Assembly (NCBI GenBank): GCA_011045915.1
Contig: DSBT01000175.1
Location: 1 to 64,000 of the forward strand
Direction of reading: 5' to 3'
DNA from: Mesotoga infera
Lineage (GTDB): Bacteria > Thermotogota > Thermotogae > Petrotogales > Kosmotogaceae
DNA length: 64,000 nucleotides
Below the pieces are notes generated by a model that ran no database searches, was not told the origin of the DNA, and saw only the letters and a program-made list of their open reading frames with translations. Positions 8,543 to 16,985 of the stretch are shown one piece after another (positions within the stretch are counted from its first letter, which is position 1; each line of letters begins with the position of its first letter). The translations under genes and the position numbers were made by a program.

Positions 8543-9305
8543 CTGGGGTTCGGACAGCTACTATGTTGGAGTAGCAAAGGCTGTTATTAGGGGGCTGAAT
8601 AAGAAGGTTGAGGTAATTGATATTTGTCACGAAATCAAACCCTTCAACATAAGGCAAGGCGCCTACATCATTCACAGAGCCCTCAAGGATTTACCAGAAG
8701 ATGTTGTCTTTTTGGCTGTAGTTGACCCCGGCGTGGGCACGTCGAGAAAACCGATACTAATGGTTCTAAAGAATGGGATGAGGCTCGTGGGACCTGATAA
8801 TGGCCTGTTTACCTTTGCAGCCGAAGAATACGGAGTTCACGAGATTCGGGACCTCGAAAACAATGAGTATCACAGGGGGAACTCAAGAAGCTTTCACGGA
8901 AGAGATATTTTCGCTCCCGTGGCTGCCTATGTAGCCGCCGGACTGGAACCGGAGAAGCTGGGTTCAAGGCTGATGAACTTCGAATATCTGAAATTCAAGA
9001 AGCCTGGCAGGGAAGGAAACACGATTGTTGGCGAAGTCGCATTTTATGATCACTTTGGAAATCTTGAGACGAACGTTCCTGCAGCCCTGGGGAACGATCT
9101 CGAGGAAGGTGATGTTCTTGAAATCGGGAAGGGGAGAAGACCCTTCAAGGCAACATTCGGAAAGACATACTATGATGTGAATTCGGGGAATCTGCTCGCC
9201 CATTTCGATTCAAGCGGATTCCTAGAAATCACTGTAAACAAAGGGAGTGCCCGAGAGTTCCTTTCTTTTGAAGAAGGGGAACCCATTACACTTGTCAAAG
9301 TCTGA
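8523..9305 (+). CDS. SAM hydroxide adenosyltransferase (DUF62 family S-adenosylmethionine hydrolase)
   Basis: Family members use water/hydroxide to split S-adenosylmethionine into adenosine and methionine. Seen: the N-terminal FLTDWG(S)DSYYVG, DPGVGTSRKPI, PDNGLF, the FHGRDIFAPVAA segment and a C-terminal YDHFGN, matching DUF62 throughout. Start GTG 8523 is chosen because GGAGGG lies 6 bases upstream and the protein then opens directly with the conserved strand; about 260 residues is normal. It overlaps DUF123 upstream and the histidine kinase downstream. Confidence 0.88.
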   Translation: MIAFLTDWGSDSYYVGVAKAVIRGLNKKVEVIDICHEIKPFNIRQGAYIIHRALKDLPEDVVFLAVVDPGVGTSRKPILMVLKNGMRLVGPDNGLFTFAAEEYGVHEIRDLENNEYHRGNSRSFHGRDIFAPVAAYVAAGLEPEKLGSRLMNFEYLKFKKPGREGNTIVGEVAFYDHFGNLETNVPAALGNDLEEGDVLEIGKGRRPFKATFGKTYYDVNSGNLLAHFDSSGFLEITVNKGSAREFLSFEEGEPITLVKV

Positions 9306-10587
9306 CAAAGGATTGTTCAATCCTGGCTACCACTACATAGTTGGTGGGGTAGTCATGGGAGCGGGAGTTCTATTCTCTCTCTTCTACGGCTTGAGTTTAG
9401 AAAGAATGTCACTTGTGATTCTTCTCGCGCTTGCGTCGGTTTTTACCGTATATCTTACATTAGTCAGGCAGCTTGAAAGGCTCATTAGACTTATCCGTAC
9501 GGGAGAAAAGAAGTCGATTGGCGAACTTGAGGGACAGTTTAATGAAATATATGGCTTCTACAGAAACCTCTCACTACAGATAGAAGAGGAGAGAAACTAT
9601 TACGAAAAACTGTACAGGGATTACTCAGAGCTTCTAAACACACTTGACATTGCTGTCGTCTCGGTTGACGAGAAAGGCAACTTTGATCTTGTTAATGATT
9701 CTTTTATACGAAGCTTTTCCTACGGGAGTCAGGGAGGAAGATATCTCCGTATCGACAGATTCACGAGGAGAACAGGTCTTATCTTCCCGCTTCAAGAAGG
9801 CCAGTTCGAGGTTTACAGCAGAAAGCTTGGGAAACGCTACCTCGTGTCGGTAGCTCACAAAAAGAAGAGCGGCTTTCTTCTGACCCTAACAGACAAGACC
9901 AGCCAGTGGAAAACAAAGCAACTCTTAGAAAAGACAAGAAGGTACGCGGTAGATGCCCAGACAGTTGCGGATCTCGCACACGGTCTTAAACAGCCTCTGG
10001 CAAATGTTAAGTTGGCTCTTGATCTTTACAAGAGAACAAACAGGCCGGAGTATATGGAGACTCTTTCGAAAGAACTCAACTCGTTTCAGAGTAGGATTGG
10101 GGGCATTCTGCAGATCTTCAGATATGGCGAAGAGTTCGATAGGGTAGATCTTTCCGAACAGGTGATGAAAGTCGCTTCCTTTATGTCTTCAATCTTCTCG
10201 GAAAGAAAGATACAGTTCAAGGTCGTATCTCTCGACAAAGGAATCGTTCTCATCCAGCGGGGAAGGCTTGAGAATGTTCTGAAGAATCTACTCATGAACG
10301 CCGTTGAAGCAAGCATACCGGGGGAGAGTTCCATCATCTCTAAAGTCCGGACATCTAGAGAGGTGATTACGCTGATTATTGCCGATACGGGTAAAGGGAT
10401 CGATTCTGCCGCTTTGCAGAATGTATTCAAACCATTCTTCTCTACAAAGGCCGAAGGATCGGGATTGGGACTGTACCTTGTCCGCAATTTCTGCGAAGAA
10501 AACGATGTAAGATTGAAAATGAGGAGCATTCCAGGAAGGGGAACCATATTCGCATTAACCTTCAGGAGGCAAAGAGATGAAGAGTAA
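9292..10587 (+). CDS. Membrane sensor histidine kinase, NtrB-like
   Basis: Two N-terminal TM segments (roughly residues 13-57 of this start), a linker/PAS-like region (around NTLDIAVVSVDEKGNFDLVND), a dimerisation/phosphoacceptor helix with DLAHGLKQPLANVK, and a complete ATPase domain: N box (NLLMNAVEAS), G1 (DTGKGID), F box (FKPFFSTK) and G2 (GSGLGLYLV). The H-x-L-K-Q-P box is of the NtrB type. TTG 9292 is taken as start since it overlaps the previous stop by 14 bases; an upstream GTG at 9247 is less likely. It is followed at once by its partner regulator. The stimulus is unknown. Confidence 0.85.
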   Translation: MSKSDKGLFNPGYHYIVGGVVMGAGVLFSLFYGLSLERMSLVILLALASVFTVYLTLVRQLERLIRLIRTGEKKSIGELEGQFNEIYGFYRNLSLQIEEERNYYEKLYRDYSELLNTLDIAVVSVDEKGNFDLVNDSFIRSFSYGSQGGRYLRIDRFTRRTGLIFPLQEGQFEVYSRKLGKRYLVSVAHKKKSGFLLTLTDKTSQWKTKQLLEKTRRYAVDAQTVADLAHGLKQPLANVKLALDLYKRTNRPEYMETLSKELNSFQSRIGGILQIFRYGEEFDRVDLSEQVMKVASFMSSIFSERKIQFKVVSLDKGIVLIQRGRLENVLKNLLMNAVEASIPGESSIISKVRTSREVITLIIADTGKGIDSAALQNVFKPFFSTKAEGSGLGLYLVRNFCEENDVRLKMRSIPGRGTIFALTFRRQRDEE

Positions 10588-11935
10588 GGTTTTGCTAGTC
10601 GATGATGATCTCGCCTTTAATGGCTTGCTGGGCTCCGCTCTGGAAGAAGAGGGGTACGAAGTCGTTCAGGTTTACAATCTTGTTCAGGCAAGAAAGCAAG
10701 TATCCGAAGAATTCTTTGACTGCCTTATACTGGACGTGAGACTCCCCGATGGTTCAGGACTCGATATTCTCTCTGAAGCCGCGAACAATACGCCCGCAAT
10801 AGTCGTTTCTGCTCACGGAGATATAAATACAGCAATAGATGCGGTGAGAAAGGGAGCGTTCAATTTCCTGGAAAAGCCGTTTGACCTGACTCATGCTCTT
10901 CTTGAAGTGAAGAGGGCCATTGAGTTTTCGGAGCTTTCTCAAGAAAGGGACAGTCTCGCTGAAAGAATTATTGTCGAACCTTCTGTTGAAATAGTCGGTA
11001 ACAGCAACAATATCCTTAAGCTAAGGGAAACCATAGCCATGATTGCACAAAAAAAGGTAACTGTCCTTCTTGAGGGAGAGAGCGGGACAGGGAAAGAGGT
11101 CGTTGCAAGGTCAATCCACGAGAAAAGCGGAAGGAGAAAGTTCGTGCCAATAAACTGCGGCGCAATACCGGAAAATCTATTTGAAAGCGAACTATTCGGA
11201 TATGAAAGAGGAGCCTTCACTGGGGCACTGAATTCGAAGCCTGGTCTCATCGAAGAATCACACCGAGGAACGCTCTTTCTTGATGAAATATCTGAGATGC
11301 CACTTGCAATGCAGGTTAAGTTGCTAAGAGTGTTGGAAACTTCCTCAAGTCAAAGGCTGGGCGGAAATTCTTTCCGTAAGCTTGATCTCCGGGTTGTTGC
11401 AGCTACCAACCGAGATCTTAGATCAGCCGTCGCAGAAGGGAATTTCAGAAGCGATCTGTATTACAGATTGAATGTTGTCAGGATAGAAATCGAACCGCTT
11501 AGGGAGAAGAGAGAAGACATTCCTCTCTTGATAGACTACTTTCTGCCGAAGCTATGTGATGAACTTGGATTAAAGAAACTCCCAGATGTACCGGAGAATT
11601 TTGTTAAGAGGATGAAAGAGTACGATTGGCCAGGAAATATCCGTGAACTTCGGAACAAGCTCCTTTCGATTCTTGCAATGAACGGCAGTCTCGACAAACT
11701 TTCACATCCACTTCTCCCCGAACGAGTTCAACCCGAAGAAAAGGAGTTCAAATTCGAGGAAGTCACTCTTGACGAGCTCGAAAGGTGCTACGTTAAGTGG
11801 TTGATCGATCGACATGGAGGAAACAAGACAAAGGTGGCAAGGATTCTTGGAATAAGCAAGAGCACGCTTTACGAGAAGCTGAAGAGGTGGAATGTCTTTG
11901 AGAGTAATAACTACTCACAGGAACCCCGATTTTGA
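10577..11935 (+). CDS. NtrC-family response regulator (sigma-54 activator type)
   Basis: Three domains in order: receiver (phosphoacceptor Asp in LILDVRLPDGSG, about residue 52), AAA+ ATPase (Walker A GESGTGKE, the sigma-54 contact loop GAFTGA intact, Walker B TLFLDEI), and a Fis-type helix-turn-helix at the C-terminus (NKTKVARILGISKSTLYEKL). It should activate sigma-54 promoters after phosphorylation by the kinase upstream, whose gene it overlaps by 11 bases. GGAGG lies 7 bases before the ATG. I saw no sigma-54 gene or clear -24/-12 promoter in the window. Confidence 0.9.
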   Translation: MKSKVLLVDDDLAFNGLLGSALEEEGYEVVQVYNLVQARKQVSEEFFDCLILDVRLPDGSGLDILSEAANNTPAIVVSAHGDINTAIDAVRKGAFNFLEKPFDLTHALLEVKRAIEFSELSQERDSLAERIIVEPSVEIVGNSNNILKLRETIAMIAQKKVTVLLEGESGTGKEVVARSIHEKSGRRKFVPINCGAIPENLFESELFGYERGAFTGALNSKPGLIEESHRGTLFLDEISEMPLAMQVKLLRVLETSSSQRLGGNSFRKLDLRVVAATNRDLRSAVAEGNFRSDLYYRLNVVRIEIEPLREKREDIPLLIDYFLPKLCDELGLKKLPDVPENFVKRMKEYDWPGNIRELRNKLLSILAMNGSLDKLSHPLLPERVQPEEKEFKFEEVTLDELERCYVKWLIDRHGGNKTKVARILGISKSTLYEKLKRWNVFESNNYSQEPRF

Positions 11936-14486
11936 CGCATTTGCGTCCGCAGTAGCCGCTCAGAAGCTCTATCCAGATCACGTGATCGTCTTTGGAGGAC
12001 AACTTGCTCCTGCGCTGAAGGCCTTCCTTTCTTCCAAAAGTCTTTTGTTGTCATTCTACAGTGTGAATGAGCTGAAGATCTTCAGTCTTTCTTCCCTAAT
12101 TGTTGTCGACACTTCAGACGATAAGAGGATTCCATCTGCTCTTCAGCATATGATAAGCAAGAACACTGAAGTCAAATTCTTTGATCATCACAACACAACT
12201 CTTTCGGGATCACAACACGGAGTTTTCAAGGAACTGGGATCTTGCACCACTCTCATGTGTAACCAACTGAGAAAGAAAAGGAAGGAAGTCACTGAGAGTG
12301 AAGCAGTACTCTTCGCTACAGCGATCTACAGAGAAACCGGGAATTTCACTCACGCCTCGACCAAGGCCCAGGACCTGAGGACGGCCGCCTGGCTGATAGA
12401 CCTCGGCGCACAACCAGACGGCTTAGGAATCTACTCGAGCTATAAGTTGAGCTCCTCCCAGCAGAGACTAGTCGAGTCTCTTATATCGGGGCTCAAAAGC
12501 ACATCGATAAGGGGTGTGGAAATCAACATGGCTACTGCAAAGAGGCAATCACTGCCTGCCGGATTCAGTCTTGTGGTTGAAAAGCTCTGGTCGTTCCTTG
12601 GCGTAGAGAACCTGGTAGTGCTGCTCGAAGCAAATGACAGGGTCTACTTCACACTCAGGTCGCGCCACATGAATCTCGACACGGCCGAGCTCGAAGGCAT
12701 TCTCAGGAATGGCGGAGGGTCTTACACTCTAGGTTATTTCGAAAACTGCACAGCAGCAGAGGCAGAAGAAAGAATTGTAAGAAACTTTGAAGACAATATT
12801 GAACGTTTGATAAAGGTTAGGGAGATTATGTCCTCGCCTGTCAGAACCGTTCTGGTCGATATGAAAGTCGAGGACGTCTTGAAAATCATGCAGCGAACCG
12901 GTCATCACTCTCTCCCGGTAGTGGACAATGAGAAAATCGTGGGCGTTTCCAAATATAGAGATATCGAGAAAGCTGTACGCCACGGGCTCTCTGAGAAGAG
13001 AATTGTCGAGGTTATTGATAGGTTTTTCGTAACCGCTTCAGCAGACGATTCCGTTCAGTTGGTAACCGACAAGATGGTGGAAAACAACACAACGGCGATT
13101 CTAATTCTTGACAACGGCATACTAAATGGAATAGTAACAGGAACCGATCTGTTAAAGAGTACCTTTGGCAGAAAAAGAATGATTGATCCTGGGGAAAGCC
13201 ATGGCGAACAGAATTACGCAAAGTTCCCGGTAGAAGATCTCATAGAGGAACGCACCGATAAACGAATAGTAACGATGCTGAGATTTCTTGGCGCTGTCGG
13301 CTCAGAACTCAACATGCCGACATATATTGTGGGTGGATTTGTAAGGGATCTGTTGCTCAACAAGCATAATCTAGATCTGGATATCGTAGTTGAGGGCAAC
13401 GCAAACACTTTTGCAGAAACTTTCAAGAAATACTTCAACATAAAGATTGTGGAACACAAAGAGTTCCTTGCAAGCTCAATGTTTTTCAACGATGGTCTGC
13501 GAATCGACGTGGCAACTGCCAGAACCGAGTATTACAAAAAGCCGGCAATTCTCCCTGAGATCGAGATGAGTACGATCAAGAAGGATCTTTACAGAAGGGA
13601 TTTTTCCATCAATGCAATGGCGATAAAGCTTAATCAGGAGGAGTTTGGCATTCTGATTGACTTTTTTGGCTCAAGGAAAGACCTTTCAAATGGAGTTATT
13701 AGGGCTCTTCATCCGCTTAGCTTTATAGAAGATCCGACAAGAATTCTCAGGGCTGTGAGATTTGAGCAACGGTTTGGATTTGAAATTGAGGTTCGGACTG
13801 CCGAACTGCTAAAACTGTGCGCTGCTGAAGGATACTTGAATAGAGTCACCGGACAGCGGCTGAGAGACGAGTTGTTCAAGACCCTGCAAGAGCCTCTTCC
13901 CCTGAAGGCAATAAGAAGACTCTCTAGCCTGGGCGTAACTGAAAAGCTCTTCCCGCAATCGAAGTTTGATAGAGAGACTGACCACATGCTAGACAGGTAT
14001 TTCAGCAGAAGAGCAAGAAATGCTTCGCTGGCCGGGGAGGACAAGATTTTCTACACTCTCTTGATGATAATGCTTAGAAATAGCGATAATGAGGCGATCG
14101 AATGGTGTATCGATCGTTATGGACTGACTAGAAACTTTCTCGACAGGCTAGCTGATGCGATAGATGCTGCTGGTAGAATAGTAATTGAGAAGCCAAGAAA
14201 GCCCTCACAGTTTCACATGATGTTGAAGTCAAGAAAGCCGGAAACTTTGAATTTTGTTGATTCCTATCTCAGTGAAGAACAAGATCTTCTGTTTCAAGCT
14301 TATTTGAGAAAGTTGAACGAGATCAGACTGACCGTTGATGGAACTGTGCTGAAAGAGAAGTACGGCATGAAAGAAGGTCCAGGGATTAGAGAAATACTCG
14401 ATGAGCTTTTCTATGCAAGACTGAATGGTTTGGCTGTAGATAAGGAAGAAGAGTTTGTTGAAGAGTTCCTGAAAGGGAGGGATTAA
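11892..14486 (+). CDS. DHH - CBS - tRNA nucleotidyltransferase (CCA-adding) fusion protein
   Basis: 864-residue fusion. Residues 1-300: DHH phosphoesterase (THRNPDFDAF, VVDTSD, FFDHHNTT). About 310-435: two CBS domains (EIMSSPVRTV..., and TASADDSVQLV... to GIVTGTDLL). About 460 onward: class II tRNA nucleotidyltransferase (YIVGGFVRDLLL, LDLDIVVEGN, RRDFSINAMAI, EDPTRILRAVRF). This adds or repairs the 3' CCA of tRNAs; the DHH part may be a nano-RNA or c-di-NMP type phosphodiesterase. The same architecture is known in Thermotoga. ATG 11892 lies 44 bases inside the preceding gene; TTG 11898 is a better spaced alternative to the GAGGTGG site. Confidence 0.9.
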   Translation: MSLRVITTHRNPDFDAFASAVAAQKLYPDHVIVFGGQLAPALKAFLSSKSLLLSFYSVNELKIFSLSSLIVVDTSDDKRIPSALQHMISKNTEVKFFDHHNTTLSGSQHGVFKELGSCTTLMCNQLRKKRKEVTESEAVLFATAIYRETGNFTHASTKAQDLRTAAWLIDLGAQPDGLGIYSSYKLSSSQQRLVESLISGLKSTSIRGVEINMATAKRQSLPAGFSLVVEKLWSFLGVENLVVLLEANDRVYFTLRSRHMNLDTAELEGILRNGGGSYTLGYFENCTAAEAEERIVRNFEDNIERLIKVREIMSSPVRTVLVDMKVEDVLKIMQRTGHHSLPVVDNEKIVGVSKYRDIEKAVRHGLSEKRIVEVIDRFFVTASADDSVQLVTDKMVENNTTAILILDNGILNGIVTGTDLLKSTFGRKRMIDPGESHGEQNYAKFPVEDLIEERTDKRIVTMLRFLGAVGSELNMPTYIVGGFVRDLLLNKHNLDLDIVVEGNANTFAETFKKYFNIKIVEHKEFLASSMFFNDGLRIDVATARTEYYKKPAILPEIEMSTIKKDLYRRDFSINAMAIKLNQEEFGILIDFFGSRKDLSNGVIRALHPLSFIEDPTRILRAVRFEQRFGFEIEVRTAELLKLCAAEGYLNRVTGQRLRDELFKTLQEPLPLKAIRRLSSLGVTEKLFPQSKFDRETDHMLDRYFSRRARNASLAGEDKIFYTLLMIMLRNSDNEAIEWCIDRYGLTRNFLDRLADAIDAAGRIVIEKPRKPSQFHMMLKSRKPETLNFVDSYLSEEQDLLFQAYLRKLNEIRLTVDGTVLKEKYGMKEGPGIREILDELFYARLNGLAVDKEEEFVEEFLKGRD

Positions 14487-14487
14487 G

Positions 14488-15558
14488 ATGAAAAGAGCTA
14501 GGTTGTTCCTGGTATTGGGTGCGTTGTTGGTTCTTGTGTTTTCGCTATCTTCTTGTATTCGAATACCGATTATGATTTTCCTTGCCCAAGAAAGCAACAG
14601 GGAACCGGGCGAGCCGATAATGGTAAGCGTAACGCCGTTGAATTTCACCCCGACTTCTAACTTCATCTGGAAACTCGAGAAAGAACAGGGAGGTTGGGTG
14701 AATATCACTTCTCAGAATCTGAAGCAGAAAGAGAATGATACCGCTATTGTTTATCTTCCGACTGTACCGGAATCTGGAGAAGTCAGGGTAACGGTAAGAG
14801 CGAATTATGAAGGAGGCTATGTCGAACAAACCAGATACATAACTTATGGCCCGAAAACGCCTGTCCTAGTTGAGGTTTTTGAAGAATTCGGGACCACCTT
14901 CTCCCAGCCTTCTAGTTGGTTCGGAAACTACGACTTCTCAAACACAAGGATTCCTACTTTCGTTCGGTACAGGGAAAGTTTCCTTGAATCCGCTGTAGGC
15001 AAGGATCCTTTTGCAACTAGACTGCTCTTCGGAATCGATCCAACTTCCAAAAGCGCAATATATGACTGGGGAGAGGTTTACTTCCAAGCCTGTACGCAAC
15101 TTCCCAGCAATGTCTACACTGCTGGGCAGATGACAACGATACTTAACACTGAACCTGTTGCAACTGACTGGAACATAAGAATTCAGCCCACGGGGTTCAT
15201 TTCATGGAGAGCGAGCAGTTGGAAGGTTAGTGTTCAAAACATTGATCGTTTCAATGATGATCTTTGGCTCTTCAGAGCAAGGAAGAGCGATAACCTCGTA
15301 ACGCACCTGGTGAAAATAAACAGTTACTACACACCATCATCTGAGGAATTTGGAGAAGAAGCCGTCGGCACATATGTGAATTTCACCTTCAATGAGACGA
15401 GCATCGTTGGGCCGTCCAAACATCTTTGGGACGAAAATTATTATTTCGGCGTCATTGCAGTCGAAAGGCCAGTTCTAAGCTCGGACTTTGAAGAACAGGT
15501 ATCAATTGTTGCTTTCAAGGGTTCTGCGATGGTTTTGTTCCCAAGCATAGACTGGTAA
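14488..15558 (+). CDS. Putative lipoprotein of unknown function
   Basis: Residues 1-23 are a lipoprotein signal with lipobox LSSC (Cys 23), so the protein is expected on the outer face of the inner membrane or in the toga. The rest (about 330 residues) is rich in Thr, Ser, Tyr and Trp with beta-strand character and begins with a region resembling an immunoglobulin-like or cadherin-like strand set (SVTPLNFTPTSN..., VRVTVRANYEGG). No family recognised. GGGAGG precedes the ATG; the upstream stop is 1 base away. Confidence 0.75.
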   Translation: MKRARLFLVLGALLVLVFSLSSCIRIPIMIFLAQESNREPGEPIMVSVTPLNFTPTSNFIWKLEKEQGGWVNITSQNLKQKENDTAIVYLPTVPESGEVRVTVRANYEGGYVEQTRYITYGPKTPVLVEVFEEFGTTFSQPSSWFGNYDFSNTRIPTFVRYRESFLESAVGKDPFATRLLFGIDPTSKSAIYDWGEVYFQACTQLPSNVYTAGQMTTILNTEPVATDWNIRIQPTGFISWRASSWKVSVQNIDRFNDDLWLFRARKSDNLVTHLVKINSYYTPSSEEFGEEAVGTYVNFTFNETSIVGPSKHLWDENYYFGVIAVERPVLSSDFEEQVSIVAFKGSAMVLFPSIDW

Positions 15559-15576
15559 TCAAAGAAGGAGAAAGGC

Positions 15577-16155
15577 TTGGAAGAGAGAGTTCTCGTAGTC
15601 GATGTTGATTGTCTAGGAGAGCTGGCAGCCCGTTCCGGGTTGCTGGCTCTTCCTTTGGATGAAATTAGAGAACGCGTCAGGAGATTCGGAAGATTCGTAC
15701 CGCGTTCCGATGCAGAGCGCGATGAATCAATGAGGCAAATAATACCTTATGCGGTCTTCAAGAATGGAAATGAACACCTCCTCATGAAGAGAACTAAGAA
15801 ACAAGGAGAAGCGCGTCTTCACGACATGTATTCGATAGGTGTCGGGGGCCACATCAATCCAGAAGATGGAGCATATCCCTGGGAAGCATTTGAGAATGGC
15901 TTCGAACGGGAGATCCGAGAAGAAGTCTCGGTGGAAATTCACTCAATTGAATACTTGGGAATCTTGAACGACCTGCACACGGCTGTAAGCAGGGTCCACA
16001 TGGGTATTGTATACTTGGCAGAGGTGGATTTCAATGGATTTAACGAAGTGGAAAAGTTCACCGGTGAGATGGTCCACCTTGCAATGCTTTCCAAGTATAG
16101 GGAGAAGATGGAAACATGGTCTCAAATCGTTTTGGAATATCTTCTGTCTCGTTGA
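15577..16155 (+). CDS. Nudix (MutT-like) hydrolase
   Basis: Residues about 55-190 form a Nudix domain. The box is seen as GGHINPEDG, then ENGFEREIREEVSVEI, with the REIREE core intact though the Gly-to-Glu interval is longer than the textbook pattern. Nudix enzymes cleave nucleoside diphosphates linked to another moiety; the substrate is not evident. The N-terminal 50 residues match the extension of the MutT-like group COG4112 as I recall it. TTG 15577 has AAGGAG 7 bases upstream. The 3' end overlaps ispE by 40 bases if that gene starts at its first ATG. Confidence 0.8.
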   Translation: MEERVLVVDVDCLGELAARSGLLALPLDEIRERVRRFGRFVPRSDAERDESMRQIIPYAVFKNGNEHLLMKRTKKQGEARLHDMYSIGVGGHINPEDGAYPWEAFENGFEREIREEVSVEIHSIEYLGILNDLHTAVSRVHMGIVYLAEVDFNGFNEVEKFTGEMVHLAMLSKYREKMETWSQIVLEYLLSR

Positions 16156-16985
16156 AATGTCCTGCAAAGATAAACCTGTATCTTGCTGTAGATAAGAGGA
16201 GAAGTGACGGATTTCATAACATAAGCTCCGTCTTCCAGACAATAGACTTATTTGACGAGCTGATCCTTACTCCAGGAGTTAGTGAGACTTACTTCAAGTG
16301 CAATTCCGACATTAGCTGGAATCAAGAGAACACTCTTCACAAAGCGCTTGCCGAGGTTGAAAGGCAGATTGGGAGAAAGATTAAGATTGGAATGGAATTG
16401 AAGAAGAGGATTCCATCAGGTGGAGGTTTGGGTGGAGGTAGTTCAGATGCCGCTTCTTTGCTGAGATTCTTTGCTAAGATATTCGAGATCGAATCTGAAA
16501 GACTGATTGAAATGGCATCGATGGTCGGTAGCGATGTCCCTTTCTTTCTTAGAGGTGGAACAGCGATAGCTTCGGGAAGAGGCGAGATTCTTAGTTATCC
16601 TGGCGATGTAACGGGATATTCCGTTGATTTGAGCTTTCCGGAGGTTGAGGTCTTGACAGTACTGGCATACAAACTAATAGATAAACGGGATTTCTTTCCT
16701 GGAATTGATGAGAACGGGGCCGAACAATACTATAAAGCCCTGAAAGCTCGTGATAGCCTTGGGATAAAGAATCTTTCTCTAAATTCATTTCAGAATCCCA
16801 TCTTCGGTCGCTTTGCGGAGATCAAAGAGCATTATTCGAAATCCTCGTTGGAGAAGCCTAATGCAGTCGTTACAATGATGACAGGATCAGGATCAACCAT
16901 CTTCTCACTTTTTCAAGGCAGAATTGGAAAGTACAGGTTCATTAGTTCAGAGGAGCTGAATAGAATATGGTATTCGACGGGCTGA
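16116..16985 (+). CDS. ispE: 4-diphosphocytidyl-2-C-methyl-D-erythritol kinase
   Basis: Fourth enzyme of the MEP (non-mevalonate) isoprenoid pathway, a GHMP kinase. Seen: CPAKINLYL at the N-terminus, DGFHNISSVFQTIDL, the phosphate loop PSGGGLGGGSSDAASLL, VGSDVPFFLRGGTA and a C-terminal MTGSGSTIFSLF, all diagnostic of IspE. The conserved part begins at residue 13, so the real start may be the TTG at 16152; ATG 16116 is kept because TTG has no ribosome site. About 280 residues is normal. It overlaps both neighbours. Confidence 0.92.
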   Translation: MVSNRFGISSVSLKCPAKINLYLAVDKRRSDGFHNISSVFQTIDLFDELILTPGVSETYFKCNSDISWNQENTLHKALAEVERQIGRKIKIGMELKKRIPSGGGLGGGSSDAASLLRFFAKIFEIESERLIEMASMVGSDVPFFLRGGTAIASGRGEILSYPGDVTGYSVDLSFPEVEVLTVLAYKLIDKRDFFPGIDENGAEQYYKALKARDSLGIKNLSLNSFQNPIFGRFAEIKEHYSKSSLEKPNAVVTMMTGSGSTIFSLFQGRIGKYRFISSEELNRIWYSTG

